Part shown: piece after piece, positions 20,715 through 28,964 of the stretch
Layout: the number at the start of each line of letters is the position of its first letter
How positions within the stretch are numbered: the first letter of the stretch is position 1
The notes under the pieces: model-generated
Databases searched by the model: none
What the model saw: the letters and a program-made list of their open reading frames with translations, nothing else
Told to the model about the DNA's origin: nothing
DNA from: a virus
Length of the DNA stretch: 64,000 bases
Direction: 5' to 3' (one strand)
IMG/VR virus record: IMGVR_UViG_3300044949_001956
Span: 43,846 to 107,845 of that record
Position numbers and translations under genes: made by a program

Positions 20715-21228
20715 TTTTGGCATTCCTTGAGTCTGGATAGACGTAGGTCTCCAGGAACTGCTTCCTCTCGGACTCTGAGAGCACGGACCAGAACTGTCGG
20801 GTGCGCTTCAGGTTGAACTGCACCACTCGGGCCACGTCCTTGAGGACCTTCAGCTCCTTCTTCTCGGCATCGGACCGCTTGAGCCACCCACCCTCCTTCC
20901 AGCGCTTGCGCTTCTGCACAGAGTAGAACAGGTAGTCGTGCTGCATCTTCTTGTCGAGGTGGTAGTTCAGGTTCAGGAACTCACCCGACGCAAACGTGTC
21001 CGGGAAGATGGTCATGGCTCGGTTGACCGTGTACGGGTCAAACTCGGATTGGGTGTCCTCAGCCAGTAGGTACTGCTTGCCGAAGTTGATGTCGTTGATG
21101 AAGTTGAATACGTTGAACTTCTTCTCGACTTCAACTTCGACTGGGGCTGCCTTGACCCTGCCGAAGAGAGTCGAATGAACCTCGACCTCTTCCTTCGGTA
21201 CTGCCTTCTTGGTCTTGATCATGCCCAC
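20710..21228 (-). CDS. 62: Clamp loader small subunit gp62
   Basis: 172 residues. With four gp44 subunits forms the ATPase that loads the gp45 ring. Family marks are NVFNFINDINFGKQYLL, FDPYTVNRAMTIFPDT and LNYHLDKKMQHDYLFYSV. Overlaps the gp44 stop. The N-terminal 30 residues (KAVPKEEVEVHSTLFGRV) are an extension rich in charged residues. Confidence 0.92.
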   Translation of the reverse strand: MGMIKTKKAVPKEEVEVHSTLFGRVKAAPVEVEVEKKFNVFNFINDINFGKQYLLAEDTQSEFDPYTVNRAMTIFPDTFASGEFLNLNYHLDKKMQHDYLFYSVQKRKRWKEGGWLKRSDAEKKELKVLKDVARVVQFNLKRTRQFWSVLSESERKQFLETYVYPDSRNAKK

Positions 21229-22157
21229 TCGCAGCGCATCATCACCTCTACAAAGAAGGCGATGAGGTTGATCTCGTGGTCAGCCACGAATGCCGCCTTG
21301 TACTGGTAGTCTGCAATGATCACGATGAGCTCGGGGATGGACTTCTTACTGACCAGCTCAGACGCGTTCTCGTAGACCGAGCGGAACACGTTGACCTGCT
21401 CTTGGTCAGAGTTGTCGTGGACCCACTTGCGGATGGCGTCGAAGTCCTTCCGCTTGCACGCCTCGAGCACCTGCTTTACCGTGAGGTCCTCGAACCGAGT
21501 CAGGATGCCAGAGTCGATAGAGCCCGTGGCGCTGTAGCGCTGCAGCTCGTTGAGGACTCGGCGCCAGTCTGGGAAGTGCTTCTGGATGACAGCAACGACC
21601 ACAGAGCGCTCGTACTTGATGCCCTCCTTGTCCAGGATTGCCTCGGTGCGCTTCATGAACTGCGCCGCCAGCTTGGGCTTGCAGTCCTTGGGAACCACGA
21701 AGTCGATGACCGAGCACCGCGAGTGGAGCGGCTTGATGATCCTGTTCTTGTAGTTGCAGGTCAGGATGAAGCCGCAGTTCTTGGAGAACTCCTCCATGAA
21801 GTTGCGGAGCGCCGGCTGAGTGGAGTTCTGGTTGAGGTAGTCTGCCTCATCCAGGATCACGTACTTGCGGCCGCCCTGTAGAGAGACCGACGAAGCAAAG
21901 TTGAGGATCTCATTCCGGAGGGTGTCGATGTTGCCGTTCATCGAGCCGTTGATGATGATGTAGTCGCACCCGAGCTCCTCGAGCATGGCTCGGGCGACTG
22001 TAGTCTTGCCGACGCCTGCCGAACCAGCCAGGATCAGGTTCGGCACGTTCTTCTGGTCAACGAATGTCTGGAAAGTCTTCTTGAGGTCGGCGGGCAGGAT
22101 GGTGTCTGCGATGGCCTTTGGGCGATAGCGCTCGCACCACAAAAACTGTTCAAGCAT
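21219..22157 (-). CDS. 44: Clamp loader ATPase gp44
   Basis: AAA+ ATPase, 312 residues. WCERYRPKAI at the N-terminus, Walker A GSAGVGKTT (residues 45-53), Walker B VILDEAD (about 100-106) and sensor region FILTCNYKNRI followed by PLHSRCSVIDF carrying the arginine finger (SRC motif). Works with gp62 to load gp45 for gp43 and for late transcription with gp55. All motifs intact. Confidence 0.97.
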   Translation of the reverse strand: MLEQFLWCERYRPKAIADTILPADLKKTFQTFVDQKNVPNLILAGSAGVGKTTVARAMLEELGCDYIIINGSMNGNIDTLRNEILNFASSVSLQGGRKYVILDEADYLNQNSTQPALRNFMEEFSKNCGFILTCNYKNRIIKPLHSRCSVIDFVVPKDCKPKLAAQFMKRTEAILDKEGIKYERSVVVAVIQKHFPDWRRVLNELQRYSATGSIDSGILTRFEDLTVKQVLEACKRKDFDAIRKWVHDNSDQEQVNVFRSVYENASELVSKKSIPELIVIIADYQYKAAFVADHEINLIAFFVEVMMRCEWA

Positions 22158-22176
22158 AAGTCACGGGTCCTTTCAT

Positions 22177-22219
22177 GATAAATAGCGGGAAGGTGGATGC
22201 TTGCAACAACCACCCTCCC
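22177..22219 (+). promoter_or_regulatory. Late-like promoter and stem-loop before homing endonuclease 1
   Basis: GATAAATA (22177-22184) followed by GGGAAGGTGG paired with CCACCCTCCC (9 of 10 pairs), upstream of the plus-strand GIY-YIG gene. Mirrors the arrangement at 31266-31305. Confidence 0.55.
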
Positions 22220-22249
22220 TAAGCACAATAACCTTTGGAGGAGGTTACC

Positions 22250-22807
22250 ATGCCATACATTATATATCGGATTACCAACAAGGTCAACAGTAAGTCTTAC
22301 GTAGGTAAGACCACCAAAAGCTTACAAGAGCGCTTCCAAAAACACGTATATAACTGTAAAGCTGGAAGCAACACATATCTCTACAAAGCCATGAGAAGGT
22401 ACGGTATAGAAACCTTCACTGCAGAAGTTCTTGAAGAAACAACATACGATCAGCTTAATGATCAAGAGAGCTTTTGGATCTTGAAGTTATCACCTGAATA
22501 CAACATGACTTCAGGTGGAGATGGCGGCGATACGTCGACTTCACCGAACTTCAAGAAAAGCATGGAACTTTATCATAAAAACAAGCCCAGAGAAGAGTAT
22601 GCCACATATGGTATGCTAGGAAAGCCCTGCAAAACAAAAGGGCAACCAAACAGAAAACTGCATTGCCCAGTAATTTGTGAGGGCAAGATGTATGAATCAG
22701 TGGGCTCAGCCCAGAATGCTTACCCGGGCATTAATGTCAGAAAACGTCTAGACAATCCAAAATACCCAGAGTTTTACAGACTACGAGAAAAAACTTGTAG
22801 AAAGTAG
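22250..22807 (+). CDS. GIY-YIG homing endonuclease 1
   Basis: 185 residues from the ATG at 22250 (GGAGGAGG upstream). YIIYRITNKVNSKSYVGKTT is the GIY-YIG core with catalytic Arg in SLQERFQKH and Glu in the DQESFWI segment; the C-terminal half carries DNA-binding repeats (YESVGSAQNAYPGINVRKRL is NUMOD-like). It is free-standing on the opposite strand between gp44 and the 22832 gene, is more A+T rich than its surroundings and is therefore a mobile invader. Likely target: the gp44-gp45 region of related phages. Confidence 0.93.
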   Translation: MPYIIYRITNKVNSKSYVGKTTKSLQERFQKHVYNCKAGSNTYLYKAMRRYGIETFTAEVLEETTYDQLNDQESFWILKLSPEYNMTSGGDGGDTSTSPNFKKSMELYHKNKPREEYATYGMLGKPCKTKGQPNRKLHCPVICEGKMYESVGSAQNAYPGINVRKRLDNPKYPEFYRLREKTCRK

Positions 22808-22831
22808 GAATTGCTCTAGCATTTCTTGTCC

Positions 22832-23206
22832 TCAGATCTTGAAGAGGCGATGGCGCTGAAGATTGGTCAGACCGTAGGGTTCACAATCTACCACGACCGT
22901 CTCGTTATAGGTATACTCAGCGTCAACCAGCTTGGCTGGAATGGTGGTGTAATCCCAGTCCTTATAGCGCTCGGTGATAACCTTACCGGTGGCCATAGTC
23001 TTTCTGGTGTTGATACCGCGAACACGCGTGAAAACAACCTTGCCGTTATCGGGGTCCTTGAGGACGCCATCAAACCAGCCCGTGTTCTGATTGACACGCT
23101 TGTTGTACCCCATGGTCACATAAGCGACACGATCACCTGGATTGATCGTCTGTCCGACTGCATTTACAAAGGGCTCTGCGGAAAATTGGTTGTAGGGCTT
23201 ACCCAT
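22832..23206 (-). CDS. Hypothetical protein, 124 aa
   Basis: Starts MGKPYNQFSAEPFVNAVGQT; beta-rich with NPGDRVAYVTMGYN and GWFDGVLKDPDNGKVVFTRV, which resembles a small SH3-like barrel. Lies between gp45 and gp44 with its own promoter inside the inverted repeat at 23233-23298. Not recognised. Confidence 0.65.
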   Translation of the reverse strand: MGKPYNQFSAEPFVNAVGQTINPGDRVAYVTMGYNKRVNQNTGWFDGVLKDPDNGKVVFTRVRGINTRKTMATGKVITERYKDWDYTTIPAKLVDAEYTYNETVVVDCEPYGLTNLQRHRLFKI

Positions 23207-23232
23207 CTCACATCTCCATCATATAGGGTTGT

Positions 23233-23298
23233 GACCCGGATTTGGTACACAATGCCATTATAACACACGTGTCGGTGGTTTTGCACCAAATCCGGGTC
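23233..23298 (-). promoter_or_regulatory. Extended -10 promoter framed by a 14-bp inverted repeat
   Basis: GACCCGGATTTGGT (23233-23246) and ACCAAATCCGGGTC (23285-23298) are perfect inverted repeats. Between them the minus strand carries TGTTATAAT, an extended -10. Could be an operator, or a gp45 terminator stem overlapping a promoter. Confidence 0.55.
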
Positions 23299-23304
23299 AT
23301 AAGA

Positions 23305-23958
23305 TCAGAAGGTGCTGGACTGCTCGATAGCGATCCAGTAGGTAGCCTCCACACCGGTAAACTGCGAGATGCCCTTCGACGAGATCTGCACCTGGTAGTC
23401 GCCGTCGATGATCTTGATGTTCTCTGCACGGAAGACCGCACGGAAAGCAAGATCGGTGTCGCCGATGGCCACGCTGAAGGTGTCCGCAGAGGGATTCTTC
23501 ACGTCGATGGCCTGCAGAGTCAGACTCGAGCCGTCACCGACAATGGCGAGCTCAGGAAGACCAAGGACACTCATGGCCTTGAGCACGTCCTGCATCGCCT
23601 TGTTGGTCAGGGAGCAGGTCACGTCGACCGAGGGGAGCTTGATGTCCTTCTCGGGCGGTGCCAGGATAACGGTCGGATCGCTGTAGTGGTACGTGATCGA
23701 ACCGCGAGCGCCGCTGATGACGGCAGAGTTGTCACCGAACTGAACGTCTGGATCATCGAACAGCGACAGAGCACTCAGAAAGCGACTGAGAGCATAGATC
23801 GGCACTTGGCGCTCGAACGTGTCAGGCACCGTGGCCTTAGCGAGGACCGTCTTGTTCGAGGCGATCGAAGCCAGGGTGTTACCTGGCTTGATCACGATGG
23901 ACGGGTTGATAGTCGAGAAGTTCTTAAGAATGTGTAGTGTCTTGGCGGAAAGCTTCAC
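23305..23958 (-). CDS. 45: Sliding clamp gp45
   Basis: Trimeric processivity ring, 217 residues, T4 length about 228. MKLSAKTLHILKNFSTINPS and the repeated strand patterns (SVTCSLTNKAMQDVLKAMSV, YWIAIEQSSTF at the C-terminus) match T4-like clamps. Tethers gp43 to DNA and activates late promoters with gp55. The promoter TTTACA-N16-TATATT at 23995-24022 drives it. Confidence 0.95.
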   Translation of the reverse strand: MKLSAKTLHILKNFSTINPSIVIKPGNTLASIASNKTVLAKATVPDTFERQVPIYALSRFLSALSLFDDPDVQFGDNSAVISGARGSITYHYSDPTVILAPPEKDIKLPSVDVTCSLTNKAMQDVLKAMSVLGLPELAIVGDGSSLTLQAIDVKNPSADTFSVAIGDTDLAFRAVFRAENIKIIDGDYQVQISSKGISQFTGVEATYWIAIEQSSTF

Positions 23959-23994
23959 TGCATTGTCTCCATCACGAATGTTGTCAGTAGGGTC

Positions 23995-24022
23995 AATATA
24001 TCACATGCACTTATGTTGTAAA
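23995..24022 (-). promoter_or_regulatory. Promoter for gp45
   Basis: TTTACA, 16 bases, TATATT on the minus strand, about 40 bases before the gp45 ATG. Confidence 0.55.
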
Positions 24023-24029
24023 CCAAAGA

Positions 24030-24875
24030 TCACTTCTTCTTCTTGAGCATTCCAGTGTCGGCAGTAGCGGGGGCGCCGATCTGAGCCAAGTCAATCAGTG
24101 ACCCGCCGAAGATGTAAGAGCCGACATGCTGCAGCTTCATCCATGGGCAGTACCAGATCTTGCCCTCGATCTCGATAAGCTTCTGGCAGAACCAGTAGTC
24201 CTCAGACAGGTAGCGCTTCGACTTGGGATCAATTTCAGCCTGGAAGAACTGCATGATCTCACGGGTACCGTCGAAGTGCTCGGTGCGGACGTGGTCAGGC
24301 TTGTAGCTGTACTGGGGATAGGCTTGCTGGAACTTCTCGAAAGCGCTGCGGCGAGTCATCATGAAGCCCGTGCCGACCTCGGACACCTCGACTGGCTGGT
24401 CCACTCGGATAGAGCCAGAGCCCGACTTGGGGTTGAACACGAAGTCACCGACGTAGCGCTCGAGGACGTTGGGATCCTCATCTGCCATGCCCTTGTCGAC
24501 TGCCAGCTTGATCTTCTCCCACGAGATGCACTTCTTGGGGTAGGGACCTGCGAGCACGTCGTACTCGGTGTCGTCGCCCTGTAGAGCAAGCATCGCCAGA
24601 ACGTCACGGGGATCGAAGCCGATGTCAGAGTCGATGAACATGAGGTGGGTGCAGTTCGAGCGCATGAACTCGTCGACGATGTAGTTGCGTGCACGAGTGA
24701 TGAGCGACTCGTTGAACAGGAAGTAAGAGCGGAGCTCGACGCCGTGGTTGGTGCACATGGCGGTAAGGTCAGCGACTGACTTCGTGAACATGCCGGCGCA
24801 CTGACCGCCATACATCGGAACGCCTAGAAAGAGCTTGCGCTTGCGAAGTTCGTCGATGGAGATGGAGATTTCCAT
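24030..24875 (-). CDS. GT-A fold glycosyltransferase-like protein
   Basis: 281 residues. SLITRARNYIVDEFMRSNC followed by HLMFIDSDIGFDP gives the nucleotide-sugar binding fold with a DxD motif (DSD), and EDYWFCQKLIEIEGKIWYCP is the usual late acceptor-site segment. Family common in T4-like cyanophages, substrate unknown. It precedes sugar-nucleotide genes, so it may use UDP-glucuronate or galacturonate; inference. Confidence 0.85.
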   Translation of the reverse strand: MEISISIDELRKRKLFLGVPMYGGQCAGMFTKSVADLTAMCTNHGVELRSYFLFNESLITRARNYIVDEFMRSNCTHLMFIDSDIGFDPRDVLAMLALQGDDTEYDVLAGPYPKKCISWEKIKLAVDKGMADEDPNVLERYVGDFVFNPKSGSGSIRVDQPVEVSEVGTGFMMTRRSAFEKFQQAYPQYSYKPDHVRTEHFDGTREIMQFFQAEIDPKSKRYLSEDYWFCQKLIEIEGKIWYCPWMKLQHVGSYIFGGSLIDLAQIGAPATADTGMLKKKK

Positions 24876-25184
24876 TCACTTGTCCTTTTCATGGTGTGTC
24901 ATGTGGTGGTTCATGGCAAGCACGGTGTAGTGGAGGACCTTCATCAGATCGTCCTTGTTGTGTCCGTTCTTCTTGCCGTATCGGGATGCGTACTTGATGA
25001 TGTTTCCGATGTAGAAGCCCTCGGAGTGCCCGGCTGAAATGATCAAGTCTTGAGCTTGAACCTTGTCGCCGTAGTGCGAGCCGTATGTCTTTCTGATGTA
25101 CTGGTGCAGCTCGTCTAGGATGTGACCTTCGTTGTACTTGAACTTGATCACGTCCTCCTTGGGGTATTTATTCACGTCATTCAT
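24876..25184 (-). CDS. DUF3310-like protein
   Basis: 102 residues. HSEGFYIGNIIKYASRYGKK followed by DDLMKVLHYTVLAM matches the pattern of DUF3310 (nucleotide kinase-like phage proteins): GN.IKY..R.G.K then DL.K..HY. Function unproven. Ends just before the glycosyltransferase ATG. Confidence 0.75.
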   Translation of the reverse strand: MNDVNKYPKEDVIKFKYNEGHILDELHQYIRKTYGSHYGDKVQAQDLIISAGHSEGFYIGNIIKYASRYGKKNGHNKDDLMKVLHYTVLAMNHHMTHHEKDK

Positions 25185-25191
25185 GGGGTCC

Positions 25192-26031
25192 TCACGTATT
25201 GCTGAACTTGATGTTCTGCTCTATCTCGCGCTTGTCCTTCTCGTAGGGTGCACGGTAGTTGTTGTTGGCTCGAATGGCTTCCTTGAGGACAGACATCTCA
25301 GAGCCAAGAGAGTTGGCAAATGCAACCAGGGCAGCCGTGTCCTTAGGGAAGCAAGCGCCGCCGAAGCCTCGCTTGCCGTCAAAGCCGGGGACGGTGGTGT
25401 GTGACCTGCCGACTCTATCATCAGCAGTGATGGCGCCGACCACCTTGCCGAAGTTACCGCCGTACGCGTTGACGGTATCATAGAACTGGTTGAACCACAG
25501 AACCTTGGTGGCAAGGAAGCTGTTGATCCCGTACTTTACAAAGCTGGCGTCCACCGGAGTCATGTGATATGTAGGGCACGGCTTGCACAGGCTGTAGTAC
25601 TTGTAGAGGTACTCCAGGGCGGCGGTTGCCGATGGCTCGCCGCCGAACACGTGCATGAACGGGTTCACGAAGTCCTCGTTGGCGCTCTTCTCGGTGAGGA
25701 ACTCCGGGTTGTAGACCATGCGATTGATCTTGTCGCCGCGGAAGAGCCTGTGGATGATGTTCGGCGTTACAGTCGACTTGATGATGATGTACCCGCTGAC
25801 CTTCTCGAGCAGGTGCTTGACAACCGACTCGATGATGGATGAGTCGATCGACCCGTCCTCACCCATGGGCGTGGGCACGCACACGAAGGTGAAGTCGATA
25901 GGCTTGTCCTCGAGATCCTTTACGGTCGTTCCCTGCTTGGGGTCAATGATGTGCTTGTTGCACATGATGTCAGGGAATCCATAGTCAACAGCCTTGCCGA
26001 CAAAGCCGTGACCTACAATTGCAATGTCCAT
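25192..26031 (-). CDS. UDP-glucose/GDP-mannose dehydrogenase family protein, short form
   Basis: Oxidises a UDP-sugar to the uronate with NAD. 279 residues against about 390-450 in cellular enzymes. NAD site MDIAIVGHGFVGKAVDYGF, VCVPTPMGEDGSID, KSTVTPN and the catalytic GFGGACFPKDTAAL (thiohemiacetal Cys) are present. The C-terminal UDP-binding domain is almost absent, which is typical of phage versions. Sits directly behind an epimerase gene that would use its product. Confidence 0.9.
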   Translation of the reverse strand: MDIAIVGHGFVGKAVDYGFPDIMCNKHIIDPKQGTTVKDLEDKPIDFTFVCVPTPMGEDGSIDSSIIESVVKHLLEKVSGYIIIKSTVTPNIIHRLFRGDKINRMVYNPEFLTEKSANEDFVNPFMHVFGGEPSATAALEYLYKYYSLCKPCPTYHMTPVDASFVKYGINSFLATKVLWFNQFYDTVNAYGGNFGKVVGAITADDRVGRSHTTVPGFDGKRGFGGACFPKDTAALVAFANSLGSEMSVLKEAIRANNNYRAPYEKDKREIEQNIKFSNT

Positions 26032-26985
26032 TCAGTTCACTCCATAATATGACTTGTACCACTCTGCAAATTTAGCCACGCCCTCGGGGATGGATACGGA
26101 CGGCTTCCAGCCGAGAGCCTGAAGCTTTGTGGTGTCCGACCAGGTCTCCAGGGTGTCCGCAGGGTGACGAGGTAGCATGTTCTTCTTGAGCTCTCGACCG
26201 AAGTTTTTCTCGATCTCTGCAATGAAGTCCATGAGGTTGACCTGCTGACCACGACCGATGTTGAAGATCTCGTGCTTCGGGTTGTCGGTGATCATGGCAC
26301 GGTCAATGATGATCTTGATGCCGGCGACGATGTCGTCCACGTACGTGAAGTCACGCTTCATGTCACCGTAGTTGAACACGTCGACTGGTCGATCTTGAAT
26401 TGCTGCCTCTGCAAACTGGAACAGAGCCATGTCAGGTCGACCGTATGGACCATAGACGGTGAAGAAGCGGAGACCGATGGTCCGATCCAACTTTGAGGTC
26501 ATGAACTGACACTCGTTGGACCGCTTGGTGTAGCCGTATGCATTCAGTTGGTGACCGGTGGGCTCGTCTTCCTTCCAAGGAAGCGGATTGCCCGCCATCA
26601 CGCACGACGTAGAGGCATACACGACTGTATTTACACCGAGCGACTCACAGACCTCGATCAGGTTCTGAGTGCCGACAATGTTGTTCTCGATGTACTCTAG
26701 CGTGTTGTTGTACGAGTGGCGGACACCGACCGACGCAGCAAGGTGCACGACTGCATCTGGCTTGTGAGCCTCGATGAACCAGTTGAACGAGTCCTTCTTG
26801 CGGAGATCGGCTGTGACCACCGGCGCACCGAGTTGGTCCAGAATATGCGCTCGGTGCTTCTTGAGCCTCACGTCGTAGTAGGAACTGAAGTTGTCAAGTC
26901 CGACAACCTCGTGTCCAGCATCTACCAGAGCTCGTGTGAGGTGGAAGCCGATGAAGCCAGCGGCGCCGGTGATCAGGATCTTCAT
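26032..26985 (-). CDS. NAD-dependent sugar epimerase (UDP-glucuronate 4-epimerase-like)
   Basis: 317 residues, extended SDR. MKILITGAAGFIGFHLTRAL is the Rossmann motif, SSYYDVRLKKHRAHIL is typical of UDP-glucuronate 4-epimerases, ASTSCVMAG supplies the catalytic Ser/Thr and NAYGYTKRSNE the YxxxK pair. With the neighbouring dehydrogenase it could convert UDP-glucose to UDP-galacturonate. The cell surface, virion or DNA could be the final acceptor; not decidable here. Confidence 0.9.
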   Translation of the reverse strand: MKILITGAAGFIGFHLTRALVDAGHEVVGLDNFSSYYDVRLKKHRAHILDQLGAPVVTADLRKKDSFNWFIEAHKPDAVVHLAASVGVRHSYNNTLEYIENNIVGTQNLIEVCESLGVNTVVYASTSCVMAGNPLPWKEDEPTGHQLNAYGYTKRSNECQFMTSKLDRTIGLRFFTVYGPYGRPDMALFQFAEAAIQDRPVDVFNYGDMKRDFTYVDDIVAGIKIIIDRAMITDNPKHEIFNIGRGQQVNLMDFIAEIEKNFGRELKKNMLPRHPADTLETWSDTTKLQALGWKPSVSIPEGVAKFAEWYKSYYGVN

Positions 26986-27929
26986 CAGTAGTTCTTCCGA
27001 CCGCTGGGGTAGCGATCCGCAGAGTACTCCATGTCCTCATAGGCTTCAGGAGTGTCCCACTGACGGATGAGCTTCATGCCGTAGTTGTCAGTCTTGTTCA
27101 AGATCGTCACGTCCTTCTTGAGGATCAGTGGATTCAGTCGAGCCTGCTGACCGTGCTTGTTGACGATCGCCTCTAGATCCACATGATGATGCACTCTACC
27201 ATACCTTTCCTGTAAAGTCACCACATCTGGATGCATCTCGACAAGCATCTGAGACTTCTTGAGTGAGGCGTCCTCTGCGTAGTTATTGTAGATCTCAGAG
27301 GTGTTGCCGCCCTTGACCGTGCCAGTTCTTGCCTTGCCACACAAGAAGGAGTAGATCAGCATGGTGCAGAGACCCTCCTTGAGCACTCGGATGGACAGGT
27401 CGACGTCCTCGTTGTACCGACCACGCCACTTGTGAGGGCAGTCGTTGTCGATCAGGAAGCAAGACATGATCCGCGTGTTCAGGATGTATGGCGGATATGG
27501 GTAGTCGTCAACACAGAAGAACTTGTACTGGAGACCGGCGAGGGCTACATTCTCGAAGCGATCCACAAAGTCTTCTGTGGCACGGAAGCAGGCAGAGCCA
27601 CGCTCGATCCGATAGCGCTTGTTCTGGTGAAAGCGCCAGAACTCGAAGATGTTGTCGTCCATGAGCCAGTGGCGCTTGAAGCCGTTAGCCTGCGAGTGTT
27701 CCCAGCACCAGTTGCGGGCGGGACCAGAGCCCTTGCCGTGGTTGCTGAACGGTAGAGTCAGCACCTTCTTGGGGTCAATGACCGCAGCATAGTTTTCGTA
27801 CTCCTGCGGCTCGACCGCAATGTAGTACGGGACGCCCATCCGCTCTAGAGCTCGAGAAGTGTGACGAGTCTCCCACCGACCCTTGCTGATGATGTAGATG
27901 GGGTAGCGAGTGGTGAAGGCATCACTCAT
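26985..27929 (-). CDS. TET-associated/GREB1-like glycosyltransferase (TAGT)
   Basis: About 314 residues. The sequence RYPIYIISKGRWETRHTSRA, VEPQEYENY, GPARNWCWEHSQANGFKRHW and LMDDNIFEFW matches the TAGT family, defined from phage gene neighbourhoods with TET/JBP oxygenases and from the eukaryotic GREB1 protein. In those contexts it is proposed to glycosylate hydroxylated pyrimidines in DNA. No TET/JBP gene is visible in this window, so the substrate is open. MDDN is the metal-binding site. Confidence 0.8.
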   Translation of the reverse strand: MSDAFTTRYPIYIISKGRWETRHTSRALERMGVPYYIAVEPQEYENYAAVIDPKKVLTLPFSNHGKGSGPARNWCWEHSQANGFKRHWLMDDNIFEFWRFHQNKRYRIERGSACFRATEDFVDRFENVALAGLQYKFFCVDDYPYPPYILNTRIMSCFLIDNDCPHKWRGRYNEDVDLSIRVLKEGLCTMLIYSFLCGKARTGTVKGGNTSEIYNNYAEDASLKKSQMLVEMHPDVVTLQERYGRVHHHVDLEAIVNKHGQQARLNPLILKKDVTILNKTDNYGMKLIRQWDTPEAYEDMEYSADRYPSGRKNY

Positions 27930-28191
27930 CTTCAACGATCCTGTTCATGTTGTTCTTCTCACGACCCTTGTCTGGGTACCAGACCACGGCAGTCTTCTCG
28001 GTCAGGCTGTATCCAAGTAGTTCGGCAAACGCCTGACGGTCTTCCATGGTCTTGAACTTCACCTTGATCTGCTTGTATGGAGACAGGTCACCGGTGTTGA
28101 ACGCCGGCATGCCCGCCGCATACCACTGTAGGTATGGGTTGCGCCACTCGTTCTGTAGGTCTTCTACTGTAGATGTATTTCCAAATAGCAT
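27922..28191 (-). CDS. Small phage protein, paralogue of the 28193 gene
   Basis: 89 residues. The core YKQIKVKFKTMEDRQAFAEL followed by LLGYSLTEKTAVVWYP aligns by eye with the C-terminal half of the next upstream gene (YVNFTCQGELNEFMKAIGQ, then KTSVLVFS). The family is frequent in phages (Y..F....D..AFA...G....KT..IW.P). Function unknown; tandem duplication likely. Confidence 0.7.
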   Translation of the reverse strand: MLFGNTSTVEDLQNEWRNPYLQWYAAGMPAFNTGDLSPYKQIKVKFKTMEDRQAFAELLGYSLTEKTAVVWYPDKGREKNNMNRIVEDE

Positions 28192-28192
28192 G

Positions 28193-28546
28193 TCAGTCTC
28201 CCATGAATCCTAGGATGCCGTCATCGGTTTCCTTGGAGAACACAAGCACCGAGGTCTTGGGTCCGATGGGCTGTCCGATGGCTTTCATGAACTCGTTGAG
28301 TTCACCCTGACACGTGAAGTTCACGTACAGGTTCTGCCAGTCTTCCGGAAACTCTGGGTCAATTGGCTTCGGCTTGATGTAGGGCTTGTGCTCTTCTTGC
28401 TCGCCAAGAAACGAAGACAGACCCGTTGGGGTTGTCTCCTTGGCTTTATAACCCACTAGGTCTTCATAGTCAACTGAAGTATCGCGGACGTTTGTCACAA
28501 GTTCATCTCCAAGTAGATAGGGTATACCTGTTGAATTGGTCAACAA
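28193..28546 (-). CDS. Small phage protein, paralogue of the 27922 gene; start uncertain
   Basis: Open frame of 117 codons; core NLYVNFTCQGELNEFMKAIG and TSVLVFSKETDDG. A sigma70-like promoter (28445-28473) lies inside the frame, and GGAGA follows it, so part of the product may start internally at a non-ATG codon; the first 30 codons overlap the neighbouring nuclease gene. Function unknown. Confidence 0.6.
   Translation of the reverse strand: MLTNSTGIPYLLGDELVTNVRDTSVDYEDLVGYKAKETTPTGLSSFLGEQEEHKPYIKPKPIDPEFPEDWQNLYVNFTCQGELNEFMKAIGQPIGPKTSVLVFSKETDDGILGFMGD
28445..28473 (-). promoter_or_regulatory. sigma70-like promoter within the 28193 frame
   Basis: TTGACT, 17 bases, TATAAA on the minus strand, followed by CCAAGGAGA. 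Confidence 0.6.
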
Positions 28547-28964
28547 TCAATGAATCCGAGATCGTGTCAAGCAGTCGAGCATTCTCTTTCTTAAAGAGGT
28601 GCATCGTTCGGCCGTCTCGAGTGCGAAGTGATCGTGTCTCCCGCTTGTCCTTGGGAAAATCGTACAGGTTGACCACGTTCCCGTTGTATTTAGACGGCGT
28701 CTCGACGAAGATCAAGATGTCGACGTCACGGCACTTGGCGATCTGTCCTGGTTTGACGGTGAACGCGTTTTCCTTGTGCCACAGCTGTTGAGTCTTTACC
28801 TCACACGTGTGCTTTCCTAGGCCTATGACCATGTCCTTCTTCTGGTCAAATAGGTCAATGGACTCCTCCACATGGAGGCCTAGGTTACGAAAGTAGCGAG
28901 CTACCAGTCTCTCACCAAGGTCGCCTGTCTTGACCTTCATCTGATCTGCGTCTAGCACCGTCAT
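28503..28964 (-). CDS. PD-(D/E)XK nuclease-like protein
   Basis: 153 residues. GDLGERLVARYFRNLGLHVE, then IDLFDQKKDMVIGLGKHTCEVKTQ give the helix-E, D, E-x-K arrangement of restriction-endonuclease-like folds. The later part (DVDILIFVETPSKYNG) fits the core sheet. Probably a DNA repair or recombination nuclease; no specific activity can be named. Overlaps the UDG-like gene stop by four bases. Confidence 0.65.
   Translation of the reverse strand: MTVLDADQMKVKTGDLGERLVARYFRNLGLHVEESIDLFDQKKDMVIGLGKHTCEVKTQQLWHKENAFTVKPGQIAKCRDVDILIFVETPSKYNGNVVNLYDFPKDKRETRSLRTRDGRTMHLFKKENARLLDTISDSLIVDQFNRYTLSTWR

Noticed and set aside
22830-23263. 145-codon plus-strand frame following homing endonuclease 1
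   Set aside because: Antisense to the 22832-23206 gene and has no ribosome site; it crosses the inverted-repeat promoter region.
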